Source: Mycetocola sp.
GTDB taxonomy: Bacteria > Actinomycetota > Actinomycetes > Actinomycetales > Microbacteriaceae
Length of the DNA stretch: 64,000 bases
Direction of reading: 5' to 3'
Assembly: GCF_025464835.1 (NCBI RefSeq)
Contig: NZ_JAODMP010000008.1
Location: 27,433 to 91,432 of the forward strand
Both the position numbers and the translations under genes were made by a program. Under the pieces are notes generated by a model, which had not been told where the DNA came from, did no database searches, and saw only the letters and a program-made list of their open reading frames with translations. Shown here in pieces: positions 25,053 to 34,419 of this stretch (positions are counted from its first letter, which is position 1; the number at the start of each line of letters is the position of its first letter).

Positions 25053-25735
25053 ATCTGGACGCTATCAGCAGCGGACTTTCGGCGGTTTCGAAGCTGGGGG
25101 GCCTTGCGGGAGACGTTCGACGACTGCTATGTGATCGGGGATTCCGCTGCCCCGGTGAGGCCGGCGACCCGTGATCCACCGCGCTTCACCGGCATCCGTA
25201 GAGCGAAACGTGGGTGCGCGGCGGACCGGATCGGCTCGAGATGATCTGCATCCCGCTTCACCGCGGATGATTCAGGAAGACCTCGAGTAGCTCCAGGCCG
25301 GGGTACATCAATCGGGGCGCGGAGGTCGCGCACATCTCAGTTGCGGAGGAACGCAAGCAGCGCATCGTTGAGCTCATCGGCGTGGGTCCCTGCCTTTCCT
25401 GCTGCCGATGGGCCTTCATCACGTCGAGTCCTGGAGCGACGCGCTCTCCCCGTGCGGATGCGGCGAACGGGCGCCCTGGCCGCGGAGAAGCTGGGCCAGA
25501 TTCTCGACCTGGAACGCTGGGGCGCGTTCCGAAGCAGTCTCCGGAAGGTGGCGGCCATGCTGCCAGAGGTCGCAGAAGCTTCCCCGTTCGGACGATGGGA
25601 CGATCGTCCGAAGGCGTTCTGCGTCGACCCCGGAGCGGTAGCTAGCACGGTATTCGTCACGAAGTTCCATCAGCGGCCGACTGGCAGACTGAAAGACGGC
25701 GGTTCCAGACCCGCCACCGGAAGGAACCAGTCGCT
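25053..25735. other. 683-bp gap with no convincing gene; possible gene debris
   Basis: Several ORFs of 60-140 codons overlap here on both strands, but none shows the third-position G/C pattern or a domain I trust. Two weak hints of decay are the minus-strand end ADELNDALLAFLRN at about 25337-25385, resembling the C-terminal helix of alpha/beta hydrolases, and the plus-strand LRKVAAMLPEVAEASPFG near 25540-25595, resembling an MmcQ/YjbR N-terminus. The Shine-Dalgarno GGAAGGA for the alarmone synthetase closes the gap. Confidence 0.4.
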
Positions 25736-26485
25736 ATGGCCGACATCCCGCGAGAGTTGAACGACCTTCGTAAACTCACTGACGAGTTCACCCGCTTCAT
25801 GCTTTCGTACAAGTTCGGCATCGACGAGGTGATGACGAAGCTCAATATCCTCAAGGAAGAGTTCCACCACCGGCACGACTACAGCCCCATCGAACACATC
25901 AGCTCCCGGCTGAAATCTCCCGAGAGCATCATGGAGAAAGCGACCCGCAAAGGCTGCGAACTGACGCTCGACGGCATCCGCTCCGGTCTTCACGACATCG
26001 CCGGCATCCGGGTCACCTGCAGTTTCATCTCTGACACGTACAAGGTCTGCGAGATGATCTCCGCCCAGCAGGATGTCACCATCCTCGAGGTGCGTGACTA
26101 CATCCGGAACCCGAAGAGCAACGGCTACCAGAGCCTGCACCTGCTCATCGAGGTGCCGGTGTTCATGTCGGATCATGTGGAACGGGTCAAGGTGGAGGTG
26201 CAGATCCGGACCATCGCGATGGATTTCTGGGCGAGCCTCGAGCACAAGATCTACTACAAGTACAACCGCGCCGTGCCCGAGACCCTCCTCGACGAGTTGC
26301 GTCAGGCGGCGCAAGCGGCCAGCCGGCTCGACGTCAAGATGGAGCGCCTGCACGACGAGGTGGTCGCGCTCAGCGATGTGGAGGGCGCGGATGACGGAGA
26401 GATGGAACCGGCGGACGCCGGGCGTTCGGAACTGCCTGACGCCCTGGTGAGGATGCTCAGCGCGTCGCGCATCGAACGGTCCTGA
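25736..26485 (+). CDS. Small alarmone synthetase, RelA/SpoT synthetase domain only
   Basis: A 249-aa protein. It has the RelA_SpoT nucleotidyltransferase core with DIAGIRVTCSFISD, the conserved NPKSNGYQSLHL (GTP-binding loop) and VEVQIRTIAMDFWASLEH. There is no HD hydrolase, TGS or ACT domain, so it is a stand-alone synthetase of the RelP/RelQ kind making (p)ppGpp or pGpp. The N-terminal helix (LNDLRKLTDEFTRFMLSYK) and an acidic C-terminal tail fit tetrameric SAS proteins. A separate promoter precedes the next gene, so it is probably monocistronic. Confidence 0.9.
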   Translation: MADIPRELNDLRKLTDEFTRFMLSYKFGIDEVMTKLNILKEEFHHRHDYSPIEHISSRLKSPESIMEKATRKGCELTLDGIRSGLHDIAGIRVTCSFISDTYKVCEMISAQQDVTILEVRDYIRNPKSNGYQSLHLLIEVPVFMSDHVERVKVEVQIRTIAMDFWASLEHKIYYKYNRAVPETLLDELRQAAQAASRLDVKMERLHDEVVALSDVEGADDGEMEPADAGRSELPDALVRMLSASRIERS

Positions 26486-26491
26486 CGAGCG

Positions 26492-26520
26492 TTGCGTGGG
26501 CCCGATTGTATTGCTACAGT
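26492..26520 (+). promoter_or_regulatory. Promoter and TGTA-N4-TACA operator of the GntR gene
   Basis: TTGCGT (26492-26497) and TACAGT (26515-26520) are separated by 17 nt. TGTA-TTGC-TACA (26507-26518) is an inverted repeat overlapping the -10, a suitable autoregulatory site for the YtrA-type GntR protein encoded 24 nt downstream. Confidence 0.6.
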
Positions 26521-26543
26521 GACCTGAGCCAAGGGAGAGGGTC

Positions 26544-26912
26544 ATGACCCCACGATTCGTGATCGACTCGAGTTCGCCGGTTCCGCCGTTCGAGCAACTC
26601 CGGCAACAGGTGATCGACGGGGCGCGGGCGGGCGAACTGGTGCCGGGAGACAAACTCCCGACGGTGCGTGGGCTGGCAGAAGAACTCGGCCTCGCCGCGA
26701 ACACGGTCGCCCGCGCGTACCGAGAGCTGGAGCACGACGAGGTCATCGAAACCCGGGGGCGCAAGGGATCGTTCCTCGCCGCCTCGGGCGATGTCGGGCA
26801 CCAGCAGGCTCAACTCGCTGCGGTCACCTACGCAGACCGGGTCAGGTCGCTGGGGTTGGATGCCGGCGAGGCACTGTCCATCGTGAAGGCGGCTCTCGGC
26901 ATCCGTTCCTGA
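26544..26912 (+). CDS. GntR-family regulator, YtrA subfamily
   Basis: A 122-aa protein with AAGGGAGAGG upstream of ATG. The GntR winged helix fills residues 10-75 (PPFEQLRQQVIDGARAGELV, LPTVRGLAEELGLAANTVARAYRELE). Only a short C-terminal dimerisation tail follows, as in the YtrA subfamily. Members usually control adjacent ABC transporters, but none is present here, so the target is unknown. Autoregulation via the TGTA/TACA repeat is likely. Confidence 0.9.
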   Translation: MTPRFVIDSSSPVPPFEQLRQQVIDGARAGELVPGDKLPTVRGLAEELGLAANTVARAYRELEHDEVIETRGRKGSFLAASGDVGHQQAQLAAVTYADRVRSLGLDAGEALSIVKAALGIRS

Positions 26913-27026
26913 CCGCGTGGATGGAGCACCCCTTGCCGGGGTCCGTCGTGCCGCGTACGGTTGCAGACCGACAGGGCCCTGAGGCCCGGGTACCGAGGTG
27001 ACAACGCCCACCAGGGAGGGAGGATC

Positions 27027-27419
27027 TTGCCAGCGTCGGAAGAGATGCCGTCGACGATCGCCAGATCGCCGAAGCATGCCCAGGAAATCTGGTCCAGGGC
27101 CCATGACTCGGCTGTCGAGAGCTATGGCGAGGGCGAACGCGCCCACCGCACCGCTTTCGCTGCTCTCAAGCATGAGTACGAGAAGATCGGCGACCATTGG
27201 GAGAAGAAGGAGCGCTCCGGGCCGTCCGATGACAAAGCCGCAGGCACCGTCGGGTCACCGGGCGACAGCCAGGAGGGTGTCGATGCGAATGCGTCCAAGG
27301 CGCACCTGCTCGACATCGCGAAGCGGCTGGACATTCCGGGACGCTCCTCGATGAAGAAGGGCGAGCTGGTCGACGCCATCAAGAAGGCGAACCGCAGAGC
27401 AACCGCCACGAGTCGCTGA
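27027..27419 (+). CDS. ChaB-domain protein with C-terminal Rho-N/SAP-like domain
   Basis: A 130-aa protein. I place the start at TTG 27027 because the purine-rich GGAGGGAGG lies just before it; ATG 27045 is an alternative. Residues 7-60 are a ChaB domain (IARSPKHAQEIWSRAHDSAV, GERAHRTAFAALKHEYEK). The last 40 residues (SKAHLLDIAKRLDIPGRSSMKKGELVDAIKKA) resemble the Rho N-terminal/SAP-like helical fold that binds nucleic acid. ChaB was named from a cation-transport locus, but its role is not established; the second domain suggests a nucleic-acid-associated function (inference). Confidence 0.8.
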   Translation: MPASEEMPSTIARSPKHAQEIWSRAHDSAVESYGEGERAHRTAFAALKHEYEKIGDHWEKKERSGPSDDKAAGTVGSPGDSQEGVDANASKAHLLDIAKRLDIPGRSSMKKGELVDAIKKANRRATATSR

Positions 27420-27459
27420 CCTCTCGCTACACGGGCCACGCAGGTCAGGCCGCCGAGGA

Positions 27460-28851
27460 TCAGGCGGGGAGAGCCGGTTCCTCCGCGAGCGACGGGTTAC
27501 GGATGCCGGCGAAGGAGACGATACCGCCGAGGATCAACGCGATCGCCGTCGCGATCATCGCCCGGTGGAACCCGGTCAGGTCGAGCGTCGTGCCGAGGAT
27601 CAGACCGGCGCAGGCAACAGCGACGAGACCGGCGACACGAGCAACGGCGTTGTTGATCGCCGACCCGATTCCTGCCTGGCTGGAGTCGATGGCGCCCAGA
27701 ATCGCGCTCGTGAGCGGCGCGACGGTGATCGACAGTCCGATGCCGAAGAGCACCAGGCCGGGCAGCAGCTCGAGCCAATAGTTGATATCCCGGCTCACAG
27801 CGAGCATGAGAAGGAAGCCGAGACCGCCGACGATCGGACCGATCGTCATGAACAGTCTGGGCCCCAGCTTGCCGGCGAGCGCGCCGATCCGGCTCGACAA
27901 CAGGAGCATGACGATGGTCGGCGGCAGGGTGGCGAGCCCCGCAAGAGTGGCCGGCCAGCCTGCCACCTGCTGCAGGTAAATCGCAATGACGAAGAAACCG
28001 AAGCCGAGAGCGCCGTAGATGAACACGGTTGCGACGTTGCCTGCCGAGAAGTTCCGCGAGTTGAACAGGGAGAGCGGCATCATCGGGTCCCGGGCGCGGC
28101 CCTCCCACCACAGGAACAACCCGAAAGCGACGACCCCGACGACGAGGGGAATCCAGACGACCGGGCTCCCCCAGCCGAAGCGTGCCTGTTCGATGAGTGC
28201 GAACACCGGCCCGCCGAGCCCGATCGCGCCGAGCACCGCGCCGACGACATCGACCCTGGGGCGGTTCGTGAGCGCAGGCTGCTTCTCCATCTTGAGCAGC
28301 AGCCAGAGGGTGACGGCGATCGGCAGCACGTTGATTCCGAACACGAGCCGCCAGGACACGGTGTCGACGAGGAACCCACCGAGCAGTGGGCCGATGATCA
28401 TGGCTGTGCCGGTCCACGCCGTCCAGGTGCCGATGGCTTTCGCCTGCGCCTGCCCGGAGAAGGTGGAGATGATGATGGCGAGCGAACTCGGCACGAGCAG
28501 CGCCGCCGTCGCACCTTGCAGGGCACGCACCACGATGAGGAACACCGCACTGGGGGCGATCGCGCAGAGGAGCGAGGTCACCCCGAATCCGACCAGGCCG
28601 ACAGCGAGAATGCGAACGCGGCCGAAGGCATCCGACAGCGAACCGGCGAGCAGGATGAACGCGCCGAGGGTGAGCAGGTACGCGTCGACCAGCCACTGCT
28701 GAACTGGCAGGCCGCCGCCGAATTCACGGGTGATGGCGGGCAGCGCCACATTGATGATCGTCCCATCGAGGAACGCGACGAACGAAGCGAGGATCGCGAC
28801 GAGCAGTACGATGCGCTGCGTGGCCGTTTCGGTGCGAGGGACGGATGCCAT
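27460..28851 (-). CDS. MFS transporter, DHA2 (drug:H+ antiporter) family
   Basis: A 463-aa protein with about 14 hydrophobic segments, as expected for DHA2. LASFVAFLDGTIINVALPAI in TM1 carries the DHA2 motif D1. LAGSLSDAFGRVRIL is motif A after TM2 and GTWTAWTGTAMIIGPLLGGFL is motif C in TM5, marking an exporter. The cargo is unknown. It is monocistronic, and convergent with the ChaB gene. Confidence 0.92.
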   Translation of the reverse strand: MASVPRTETATQRIVLLVAILASFVAFLDGTIINVALPAITREFGGGLPVQQWLVDAYLLTLGAFILLAGSLSDAFGRVRILAVGLVGFGVTSLLCAIAPSAVFLIVVRALQGATAALLVPSSLAIIISTFSGQAQAKAIGTWTAWTGTAMIIGPLLGGFLVDTVSWRLVFGINVLPIAVTLWLLLKMEKQPALTNRPRVDVVGAVLGAIGLGGPVFALIEQARFGWGSPVVWIPLVVGVVAFGLFLWWEGRARDPMMPLSLFNSRNFSAGNVATVFIYGALGFGFFVIAIYLQQVAGWPATLAGLATLPPTIVMLLLSSRIGALAGKLGPRLFMTIGPIVGGLGFLLMLAVSRDINYWLELLPGLVLFGIGLSITVAPLTSAILGAIDSSQAGIGSAINNAVARVAGLVAVACAGLILGTTLDLTGFHRAMIATAIALILGGIVSFAGIRNPSLAEEPALPA

Positions 28852-28985
28852 GACAACCAGTATGCGCGTGGTGCCACGTGCTCGCAGCCCTCTTCAAACC
28901 GGGCGAATGGACTCTGTGAAGCGTTTTGGTGGACAAGACCCACGCTTTCCACAAGGATGTGGTCAACTCAAGCGAGGAGTGTCAC

Positions 28986-29690
28986 ATGAAGAGGCTTCCA
29001 CCCTCCCGCATCCGCCGGGCGCGCACTGCGCTGGGTCTCGACGACCCACGGCTTCTGGGCCTGCTCGGTTTGTTCTGGCTGGCCACAGCGGTACACATCC
29101 TCTTGCACCTCACCCGGCGTGTGGTCGACGTGCCGCGGAACCGCCTCTTCGACCTCGCGACCGAGGGCGGTTACGGCGAGCACTTCTTCCAGACGCTGAC
29201 CGGATGGTGCGCCCTTCTCCTTGTGCTCATCGCCGTTCGCACCCGGGAGTGGGTCTGGCTCGCCTGGGCGGGCTTCGTCCTGTATCTCTTCGCCGACGAC
29301 TACCTCACACTGCACGAACGCATGGGCGTGTGGATCGCGGAACACGCTCCTGCCGGCCTGGTGTCAGACCATATCGGCGAAGCGCTCTGGTTGCTAGGCG
29401 TTGGCCTGGTCATGCTCGTCGCTGTAGCGATCGCCTACCGGTTCTCGTCGGCCGATGTCCGACGAACCATGCTGATCGTTGCGGCACTGTTCGCCTTGTT
29501 GGCACTCTTCGGCGTCGGGGTGGACATCATCCATAGCCTGCTCGACGAGTTGCCCTTCTCCGACGCGCTGTTCATCGCGCTCGAGGACGGCGGCGAGATC
29601 GCCGTGATGAGCTTGATCGTGGTCTACCTGGTGTCCCTCGCCTTCCCGGAGCGCGCCTTTCTGCCAGCGGAGACCGCGCAGCCTAAATGA
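28986..29690 (+). CDS. Conserved-looking membrane protein of unknown function
   Basis: A 234-aa protein. ATG 28986 is chosen for the GAGGAG 6 nt upstream; the track start is a TTG 20 codons earlier. About five to six transmembrane segments are visible (LLGLLGLFWLATAVHILLHL; WCALLLVLIAVRTREWVWLA; ALWLLGVGLVMLVAVAIAY; MLIVAALFALLALFGVGV; VMSLIVVYLVSLAF). Acidic/His-containing loops FADDYLTLHERMG and DIIHSLLDELPF could bind metal or a ligand. I do not recognise the family. Its stop overlaps the putA stop by 8 bp tail to tail. Confidence 0.75.
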   Translation: MKRLPPSRIRRARTALGLDDPRLLGLLGLFWLATAVHILLHLTRRVVDVPRNRLFDLATEGGYGEHFFQTLTGWCALLLVLIAVRTREWVWLAWAGFVLYLFADDYLTLHERMGVWIAEHAPAGLVSDHIGEALWLLGVGLVMLVAVAIAYRFSSADVRRTMLIVAALFALLALFGVGVDIIHSLLDELPFSDALFIALEDGGEIAVMSLIVVYLVSLAFPERAFLPAETAQPK

Positions 29691-32600
29691 CGTCGTCACT
29701 CCACGGGTCGGGGTTGCCGAAGCGGTGAACGGTGATCGACACCGCCTGCTCGTGCAGGAACGGCAGCAGTTCGATCCGCCCTGACTGCGTCACGGCGCCG
29801 GAGTAGATCGCGAGGTCCGGGTTGCCATTGGCCGCGCTCGCCAGTGCCCGGTGGAGTTCGATCCGGGACTCGTTCCCACCGACCAGACGCACCCGCGGCA
29901 CATCCCCCGCTGCCGTGCGGGCGACCCACTCTTCGTCGGATTCCACGAGAACCGCAACGTTCATGTCTCCGAGGACACCACGGACGGCCGTCGGCAGGCT
30001 GGATGCCACGCTCAGCGAGAACGACGACCGCGCACGCACAGCGGCGAGCGCGATGCGCAGCACTTCACCCAGGTCGGCGTCAGCCGTCGCCCGGATGGCT
30101 ACCGGCACCGGACGGTAGCGGAAAAGGTTCCGCTCGACCGGGATGCCTGATGCGTCCTTCGTCTCGCCGTACTCGTTGCCCCACGCGATGGCATCCGATA
30201 GTGCCGACCTGCGCAGCACATCGAATTCTTCGTACTCGAGGGACGGTTGGGCTGCTTCGATGAGGGCGGTGACCCTGCGGTCCAGCCCACGCAGGTGCAG
30301 GGTCTTGCTGCTCGATCCGGTGTCGGGAATCCATGACCCCAGCGTGAGGAGGTAATTCGGCCCGCCGGCTTTGGCGCCAGCGCCGACGGATGAACGCTTC
30401 CAGCCGCCGAATGGCTGGCGTTGCACGACGGCTCCGGTGATGCCGCGGTTGACGTACAAATTGCCGGCTTCGACGGTGCCGAGCCATTCGGAGAGTTCCT
30501 CCGGGTCCTGCGTGTGCAGCCCCGCGGTGAGCCCGTAATCGATGGCGTTGGTGAACCGGATCGCCTCGGTCAGGGAGGAGGCGTGCATCACGCCGAGGAC
30601 GGGGCCGAAGAATTCGGTCAGGTGGAAGTACGATCCGGGGGCGACTCCTGACCGGATGCCAGGTGACCAGAGCCGGCCGGTGTCGTCCAGTTTCCTGGGC
30701 TGGACCAGCCACTTCTCGCCAACGGCGAGTTCGGTGAGGGCGTGCAGCAGTTTGCCTTCGGCCGGTTCGATGATCGGCCCCATCTGGCTGGTCGCGTCCT
30801 CCGGGTAGCCCACCCGGAGCGACGTTGCGGCGTCCACGAGCTGGCGGTGGAACCGCTCGCTCTTCGCGACCGATCCGACGAGGATGACGAGGCTGGCGGC
30901 CGAGCACTTCTGCCCGGCATGCCCGAAGGCGCTTCTTACGACGTCGGCGACGGCGAGGTCGAGGTCGGCGCTCGGGGTGACGATGATCGCGTTCTTGCCG
31001 CTGGTCTCCGCGAGGAGCGGCAGATCAGGGCGCCAGGACCTGAACAGGTCTGCCGTCTCCCACGCACCGGTGAGGATCACCCGGTCGACGGCGGGATGTG
31101 AGACGAGTTGCTTGCCGAGTTCCCGCTCGTCGAGCGAAACGAGGGTGAGCAGTTCCTGCGGGATACCGGCCTCCCAGAGCGCCTCGGCCAGGACCGCTGC
31201 AGACCGGCGGGCCTGGTGGGCGGGCTTGAGGATGACACCGGAGCCGGCCGCGAGGGCGGCGAGCACTCCTCCGGCAGGGATGGCGACGGGGAAGTTCCAC
31301 GGCGGGGTGACCACGGTCAATTGCGACGGCACGAACCGGGCACCGCGCACCGCGTCGAGTTCGCGGGCCTTGGCGGCGTAGTAGTGGGCGAAGTCGATCG
31401 CCTCGCTCACCTCAGGATCGGCCTCGGCGATGGTCTTCCCTGTTTCGGATGCCATCACCTCGATCAGGCGGTCACGGTTGGCCGCGAGCGCCAGCCCGGC
31501 CCGATCGAGGACTGCGGCACGGTCGGCTGCCGGAAGCACGCCCCACGCAGCGCCGCGGTCACGCACCCCTTCGACGATGTAGTCGAGGGTTGCGGCATCC
31601 GACACCGTGCACTCGGCGACGGTGCGGTTGCCGAGCTCGCTGCCAGGAACCCGCGCGAGGATGCGACCGGCCCAGGCGCGGTTGGCGGGGAGCGACGGGT
31701 CGGTGTCCCGGCTGTTGACGAAGCCGGGGGCGCCGAGGTCGGTGGCCGGGATCGTGTTGAGGGTGGTGGTGTCGAAGACGCGAACCGTGTCGAACGGCGA
31801 TTCCTGCTTCGAGCCGCGGGACAGCCCGAGGACCTGCTGTGTCATGCCGAGATCCTCCGACTCGGCCTTGGTGAAGCTGTCCGGGGAGGTCGGGGGCATG
31901 AGTTCGCGCGCCGGCGCGAGCGTCCACTCGGTTTCGCGGTTCTGGGTGCGTCGAGGGCTCGGCATCTCGTGCGGGGTCGCCTCGAGCTGGGCGGCGGAAG
32001 CGAGGAAGCGCTGTTCCTCACGCTCGAACAAGATCTCGTTCTCGTTGAGCTCGAAGACGGCAGACATGAAGTTCTCCTGCGACGCGTTCTCTTCCAGCCG
32101 CCGGATCAGGTACGAGATGGCGACGTCGAACTCTTTCGGGTTCACTACCGGTGTGTACAGCAGCAGGTTGCCGACGTCTCGCTTGACGGCGGCCGCCTGA
32201 CCTGTGGCCATCCCGAGCAGCATTTCGAACTCCACGCCGCCTGTCACTCCGCGGTCCTGCGCGAGCAGCCAGGCGAAAGCCAGGTCGAACAGGTTGTGGC
32301 CGGCGACACCGATGCGCACGTTCGCCGTTCGTTCCGGGGTCAGCGACCACATCAACACGCGCTTGTAGTTGGCATCCGTGTCCTGCTTGGAGTCGTATGG
32401 GGCGGTCGGCCAGTCGTGGATGGCGGCGTCGACGCCCTCCATGGCGAGGTTCGCACCCTTCACCAGGCGCACCTTGATCGGCGCCCCACCGGATGCGACC
32501 CGCTCGGCGGCCCAGTCCTGCAGCGTCTGCATTGCGGCCAGCGCGTCGGGAAGGTATGCCTGCAGCACGATTCCGGCCTGAAGGGTCTTCAGCTGCGGCT

Positions 32601-33342
32601 GGTCGAGGATCCGGGTGAAGGCGGCGACGGTGAGGTCGAGGTCGCGGTATTCCTCCATGTCGAGGTTGATGAACTTTTCGGTATCCGCGCCGGCCGCCAG
32701 CTCGTAGAGCGGGGTGAGGCGCTGGACGACGCGGTCGACGGCGTCATCGAACGACCACATCGACAACTGCGAGGCGATCGCCGATACCTTGATCGATACG
32801 TAATCCACGTCGGGCCGAGCGAGCAGTTCGTGGGTGCCTGCCAGACGTTTGGCTGCCTCCCGTTCGCCGAGCACCGCCTCCCCGAGCAGGTTGAGGTTGA
32901 GCCGGGAGCCCTCCTCGCGGAGGTGTTCGATGGCTGGACCGAGTTTGGCTGGGGTGGCGTCGACGACGAGGTGACCGACCATCTCGCGGAGAACGCGCCG
33001 GGCGGCGGGGATGACCACCCATGGGATCACCGGTCCGAGGATGCCGCCGGCCGTGATCGCGGCTCGGAGGTACCAGGGCAGGAATGCGGGGGTGAGCTTC
33101 GCGACCCGCTGCAGGTTGTAGCCCGCGACGAAGAGGTCCTCCGGCCGCATCACACCGTCGACGAAGCCGACGGTGAAGGCCAGGCCGTTCGGGTCCTTGA
33201 GCACCTCAGCGAGGCGTTGGGCGGCTGGGTCGACGGGAGCACCAGCGCTCTCGTCCACCCACTTACGGGCGAGGCTGACGGCATCCGTCGCGAGCTGGAT
33301 GGCGCTCAAATCGGCGCCGGCCGAGGTGTGAGGCATGTTCAC
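29683..33342 (-). CDS. putA: Bifunctional proline dehydrogenase / glutamate-semialdehyde dehydrogenase
   Basis: A 1219-aa protein. The N-terminal proline dehydrogenase TIM barrel (about 90-470) shows VDYVSIKVSAIASQ, FINLDMEEYRDLDLT, IVLQAYLPDA and RLVKGANLAMEGV. The central aldehyde dehydrogenase domain (about 560-1010) has VTPPWNFPVAIPAGG, catalytic Glu in LLAETSGKNAI and catalytic Cys in GHAGQKCSAAS. A C-terminal extension of about 180 aa follows, of the kind that closes the channel in long PutA. It has no N-terminal ribbon-helix-helix, so it is not self-regulating. It oxidises proline to glutamate with FAD and NAD+ at the membrane. A divergent LysR gene is probably its regulator. Confidence 0.95.
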   Translation of the reverse strand: MNMPHTSAGADLSAIQLATDAVSLARKWVDESAGAPVDPAAQRLAEVLKDPNGLAFTVGFVDGVMRPEDLFVAGYNLQRVAKLTPAFLPWYLRAAITAGGILGPVIPWVVIPAARRVLREMVGHLVVDATPAKLGPAIEHLREEGSRLNLNLLGEAVLGEREAAKRLAGTHELLARPDVDYVSIKVSAIASQLSMWSFDDAVDRVVQRLTPLYELAAGADTEKFINLDMEEYRDLDLTVAAFTRILDQPQLKTLQAGIVLQAYLPDALAAMQTLQDWAAERVASGGAPIKVRLVKGANLAMEGVDAAIHDWPTAPYDSKQDTDANYKRVLMWSLTPERTANVRIGVAGHNLFDLAFAWLLAQDRGVTGGVEFEMLLGMATGQAAAVKRDVGNLLLYTPVVNPKEFDVAISYLIRRLEENASQENFMSAVFELNENEILFEREEQRFLASAAQLEATPHEMPSPRRTQNRETEWTLAPARELMPPTSPDSFTKAESEDLGMTQQVLGLSRGSKQESPFDTVRVFDTTTLNTIPATDLGAPGFVNSRDTDPSLPANRAWAGRILARVPGSELGNRTVAECTVSDAATLDYIVEGVRDRGAAWGVLPAADRAAVLDRAGLALAANRDRLIEVMASETGKTIAEADPEVSEAIDFAHYYAAKARELDAVRGARFVPSQLTVVTPPWNFPVAIPAGGVLAALAAGSGVILKPAHQARRSAAVLAEALWEAGIPQELLTLVSLDERELGKQLVSHPAVDRVILTGAWETADLFRSWRPDLPLLAETSGKNAIIVTPSADLDLAVADVVRSAFGHAGQKCSAASLVILVGSVAKSERFHRQLVDAATSLRVGYPEDATSQMGPIIEPAEGKLLHALTELAVGEKWLVQPRKLDDTGRLWSPGIRSGVAPGSYFHLTEFFGPVLGVMHASSLTEAIRFTNAIDYGLTAGLHTQDPEELSEWLGTVEAGNLYVNRGITGAVVQRQPFGGWKRSSVGAGAKAGGPNYLLTLGSWIPDTGSSSKTLHLRGLDRRVTALIEAAQPSLEYEEFDVLRRSALSDAIAWGNEYGETKDASGIPVERNLFRYRPVPVAIRATADADLGEVLRIALAAVRARSSFSLSVASSLPTAVRGVLGDMNVAVLVESDEEWVARTAAGDVPRVRLVGGNESRIELHRALASAANGNPDLAIYSGAVTQSGRIELLPFLHEQAVSITVHRFGNPDPWSDDVI

Positions 33343-33427
33343 GAGACTATTCCCTCTCCGGGTGCTGGGCGGTGAGCATGGCGGCGGTTGCGCTAACTCC
33401 CAGTCTCAGTGTGCGCGCCCGCTTCGA

Positions 33428-33473
33428 TTCAGAAAAGCGAATCTTTCTGAAGGATATTGGTCGGCTTTTCTGA
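33428..33473. promoter_or_regulatory. LysR-type operator cluster between putA and lysR
   Basis: Three half-sites occur in 46 bp: TTCAGAAA (33428-33435), TTTCTGAA (33444-33451) and TTTTCTGA (33466-33473). The first two form an 8-bp perfect inverted repeat. The first and third form a 10-bp perfect repeat (TCAGAAAAGC/GCTTTTCTGA). Such a recognition plus activation site layout is typical for LysR regulators. Confidence 0.7.
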
Positions 33474-33489
33474 CGAGTACGCTGGCGGC

Positions 33490-34386
33490 ATGCTCGATAT
33501 GAGAAGGCTCCGCCTCTTGCGTGAACTGCAGTTGCGCGGCACGCTCGCCGAGGTGGCCGAAGCGTTGTCGTACAGTCCATCATCGGTGTCGCAGCAGCTT
33601 GCTCAGCTGGAACGCGAGGCGGGCGTCAGACTGCTGGAGAAAAGCGGTCGCCGGGTGCAACTCACCCCGCAGGGCGAACTGCTGGCGACTCGGGCGTCTG
33701 AACTCCTCGACGGGCTCGAACGGGCGGAGGCGGAGCTGGCTACCTCCCTCGACGCGGTCGCCGGCACCGTACGGCTGGCCGTGTTCCAGTCGGCCGCGCA
33801 CGCGGTGATCCCCGAGGCGCTTTCCTTTCTGCGGGTGAAGCACCCGCAGTTGCGGGTCGAGATCGTCGAGCGGGAACCAGAAGCCGGATTGTTCGACCTG
33901 GCCGCGCGAGACTTCGATCTCGTGCTCGCCGAGCAGTACCCAGGGCACACCCGGCCGCACCTGGCCGACCTTGATCGGGAGTTCCTCGCGACGGACGTGC
34001 TGCGACTGGCGTTACCGCCGGCATCCGATGCCGTGTCTCTGATGGATGCGTCGGCTCTGCCTTTCGTGATGGAACCGGAGGGTACCGTCGCGCGGCTCTG
34101 GGCCACGCAGCTGTGCCGGGCGGCCGGGTTCGAGCCTGACGTGCGGTTCGAAACGGCGGACCTCATCGCGCACATCCGGTTGATCGAGTCCGGCAATGCG
34201 GTCGGCATGCTGCCAGACCTGGTCTGGTCAGGCCGGAACCCGGCACTGCGCCTGATCGACCTGCCTGGCACGCCGTCGCGCACAGTGTTCACCTCTGCCC
34301 GGCGGGTGAGCGCGGCGCGGCCGGCCGTCACCGCCGTGCGAGCTGCACTGGCGCGGGCGACCGGGTTCCTCCTGCGCCCGACCTGA
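33490..34386 (+). CDS. LysR-family transcriptional regulator
   Basis: A 298-aa protein with start ATG 33490. N-terminal winged HTH: LRELQLRGTLAEVAEALSYSPSSVSQQLAQLEREAG. The substrate-binding domain begins near residue 90 (TVRLAVFQSAAHAVIPEAL). Divergent from putA with shared half-sites in between, so it most likely activates putA in response to proline or a derivative (context inference). No clear Shine-Dalgarno is present. Confidence 0.9.
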   Translation: MLDMRRLRLLRELQLRGTLAEVAEALSYSPSSVSQQLAQLEREAGVRLLEKSGRRVQLTPQGELLATRASELLDGLERAEAELATSLDAVAGTVRLAVFQSAAHAVIPEALSFLRVKHPQLRVEIVEREPEAGLFDLAARDFDLVLAEQYPGHTRPHLADLDREFLATDVLRLALPPASDAVSLMDASALPFVMEPEGTVARLWATQLCRAAGFEPDVRFETADLIAHIRLIESGNAVGMLPDLVWSGRNPALRLIDLPGTPSRTVFTSARRVSAARPAVTAVRAALARATGFLLRPT

Positions 34387-34419
34387 GCGGAGCAACTCGG
34401 CCCGCTCAGCCGCGGCGGT

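Noticed and set aside
25341-25760. 139-codon plus-strand ORF before the alarmone synthetase
   Set aside because: TTG start without ribosome-binding site, Ser/Arg-rich first half, overlaps the start of a certain gene and has no clear family.
27565-28989. 474-codon plus-strand ORF rich in Asp/Glu/His/Arg
   Set aside because: Antisense to the DHA2 transporter gene; composition is the mirror of a hydrophobic protein and no domain is present.
31108-33375. 755-codon plus-strand ORF
   Set aside because: Antisense shadow of putA. GC-rich genes leave long open frames on the opposite strand; the putA frame carries all catalytic motifs.
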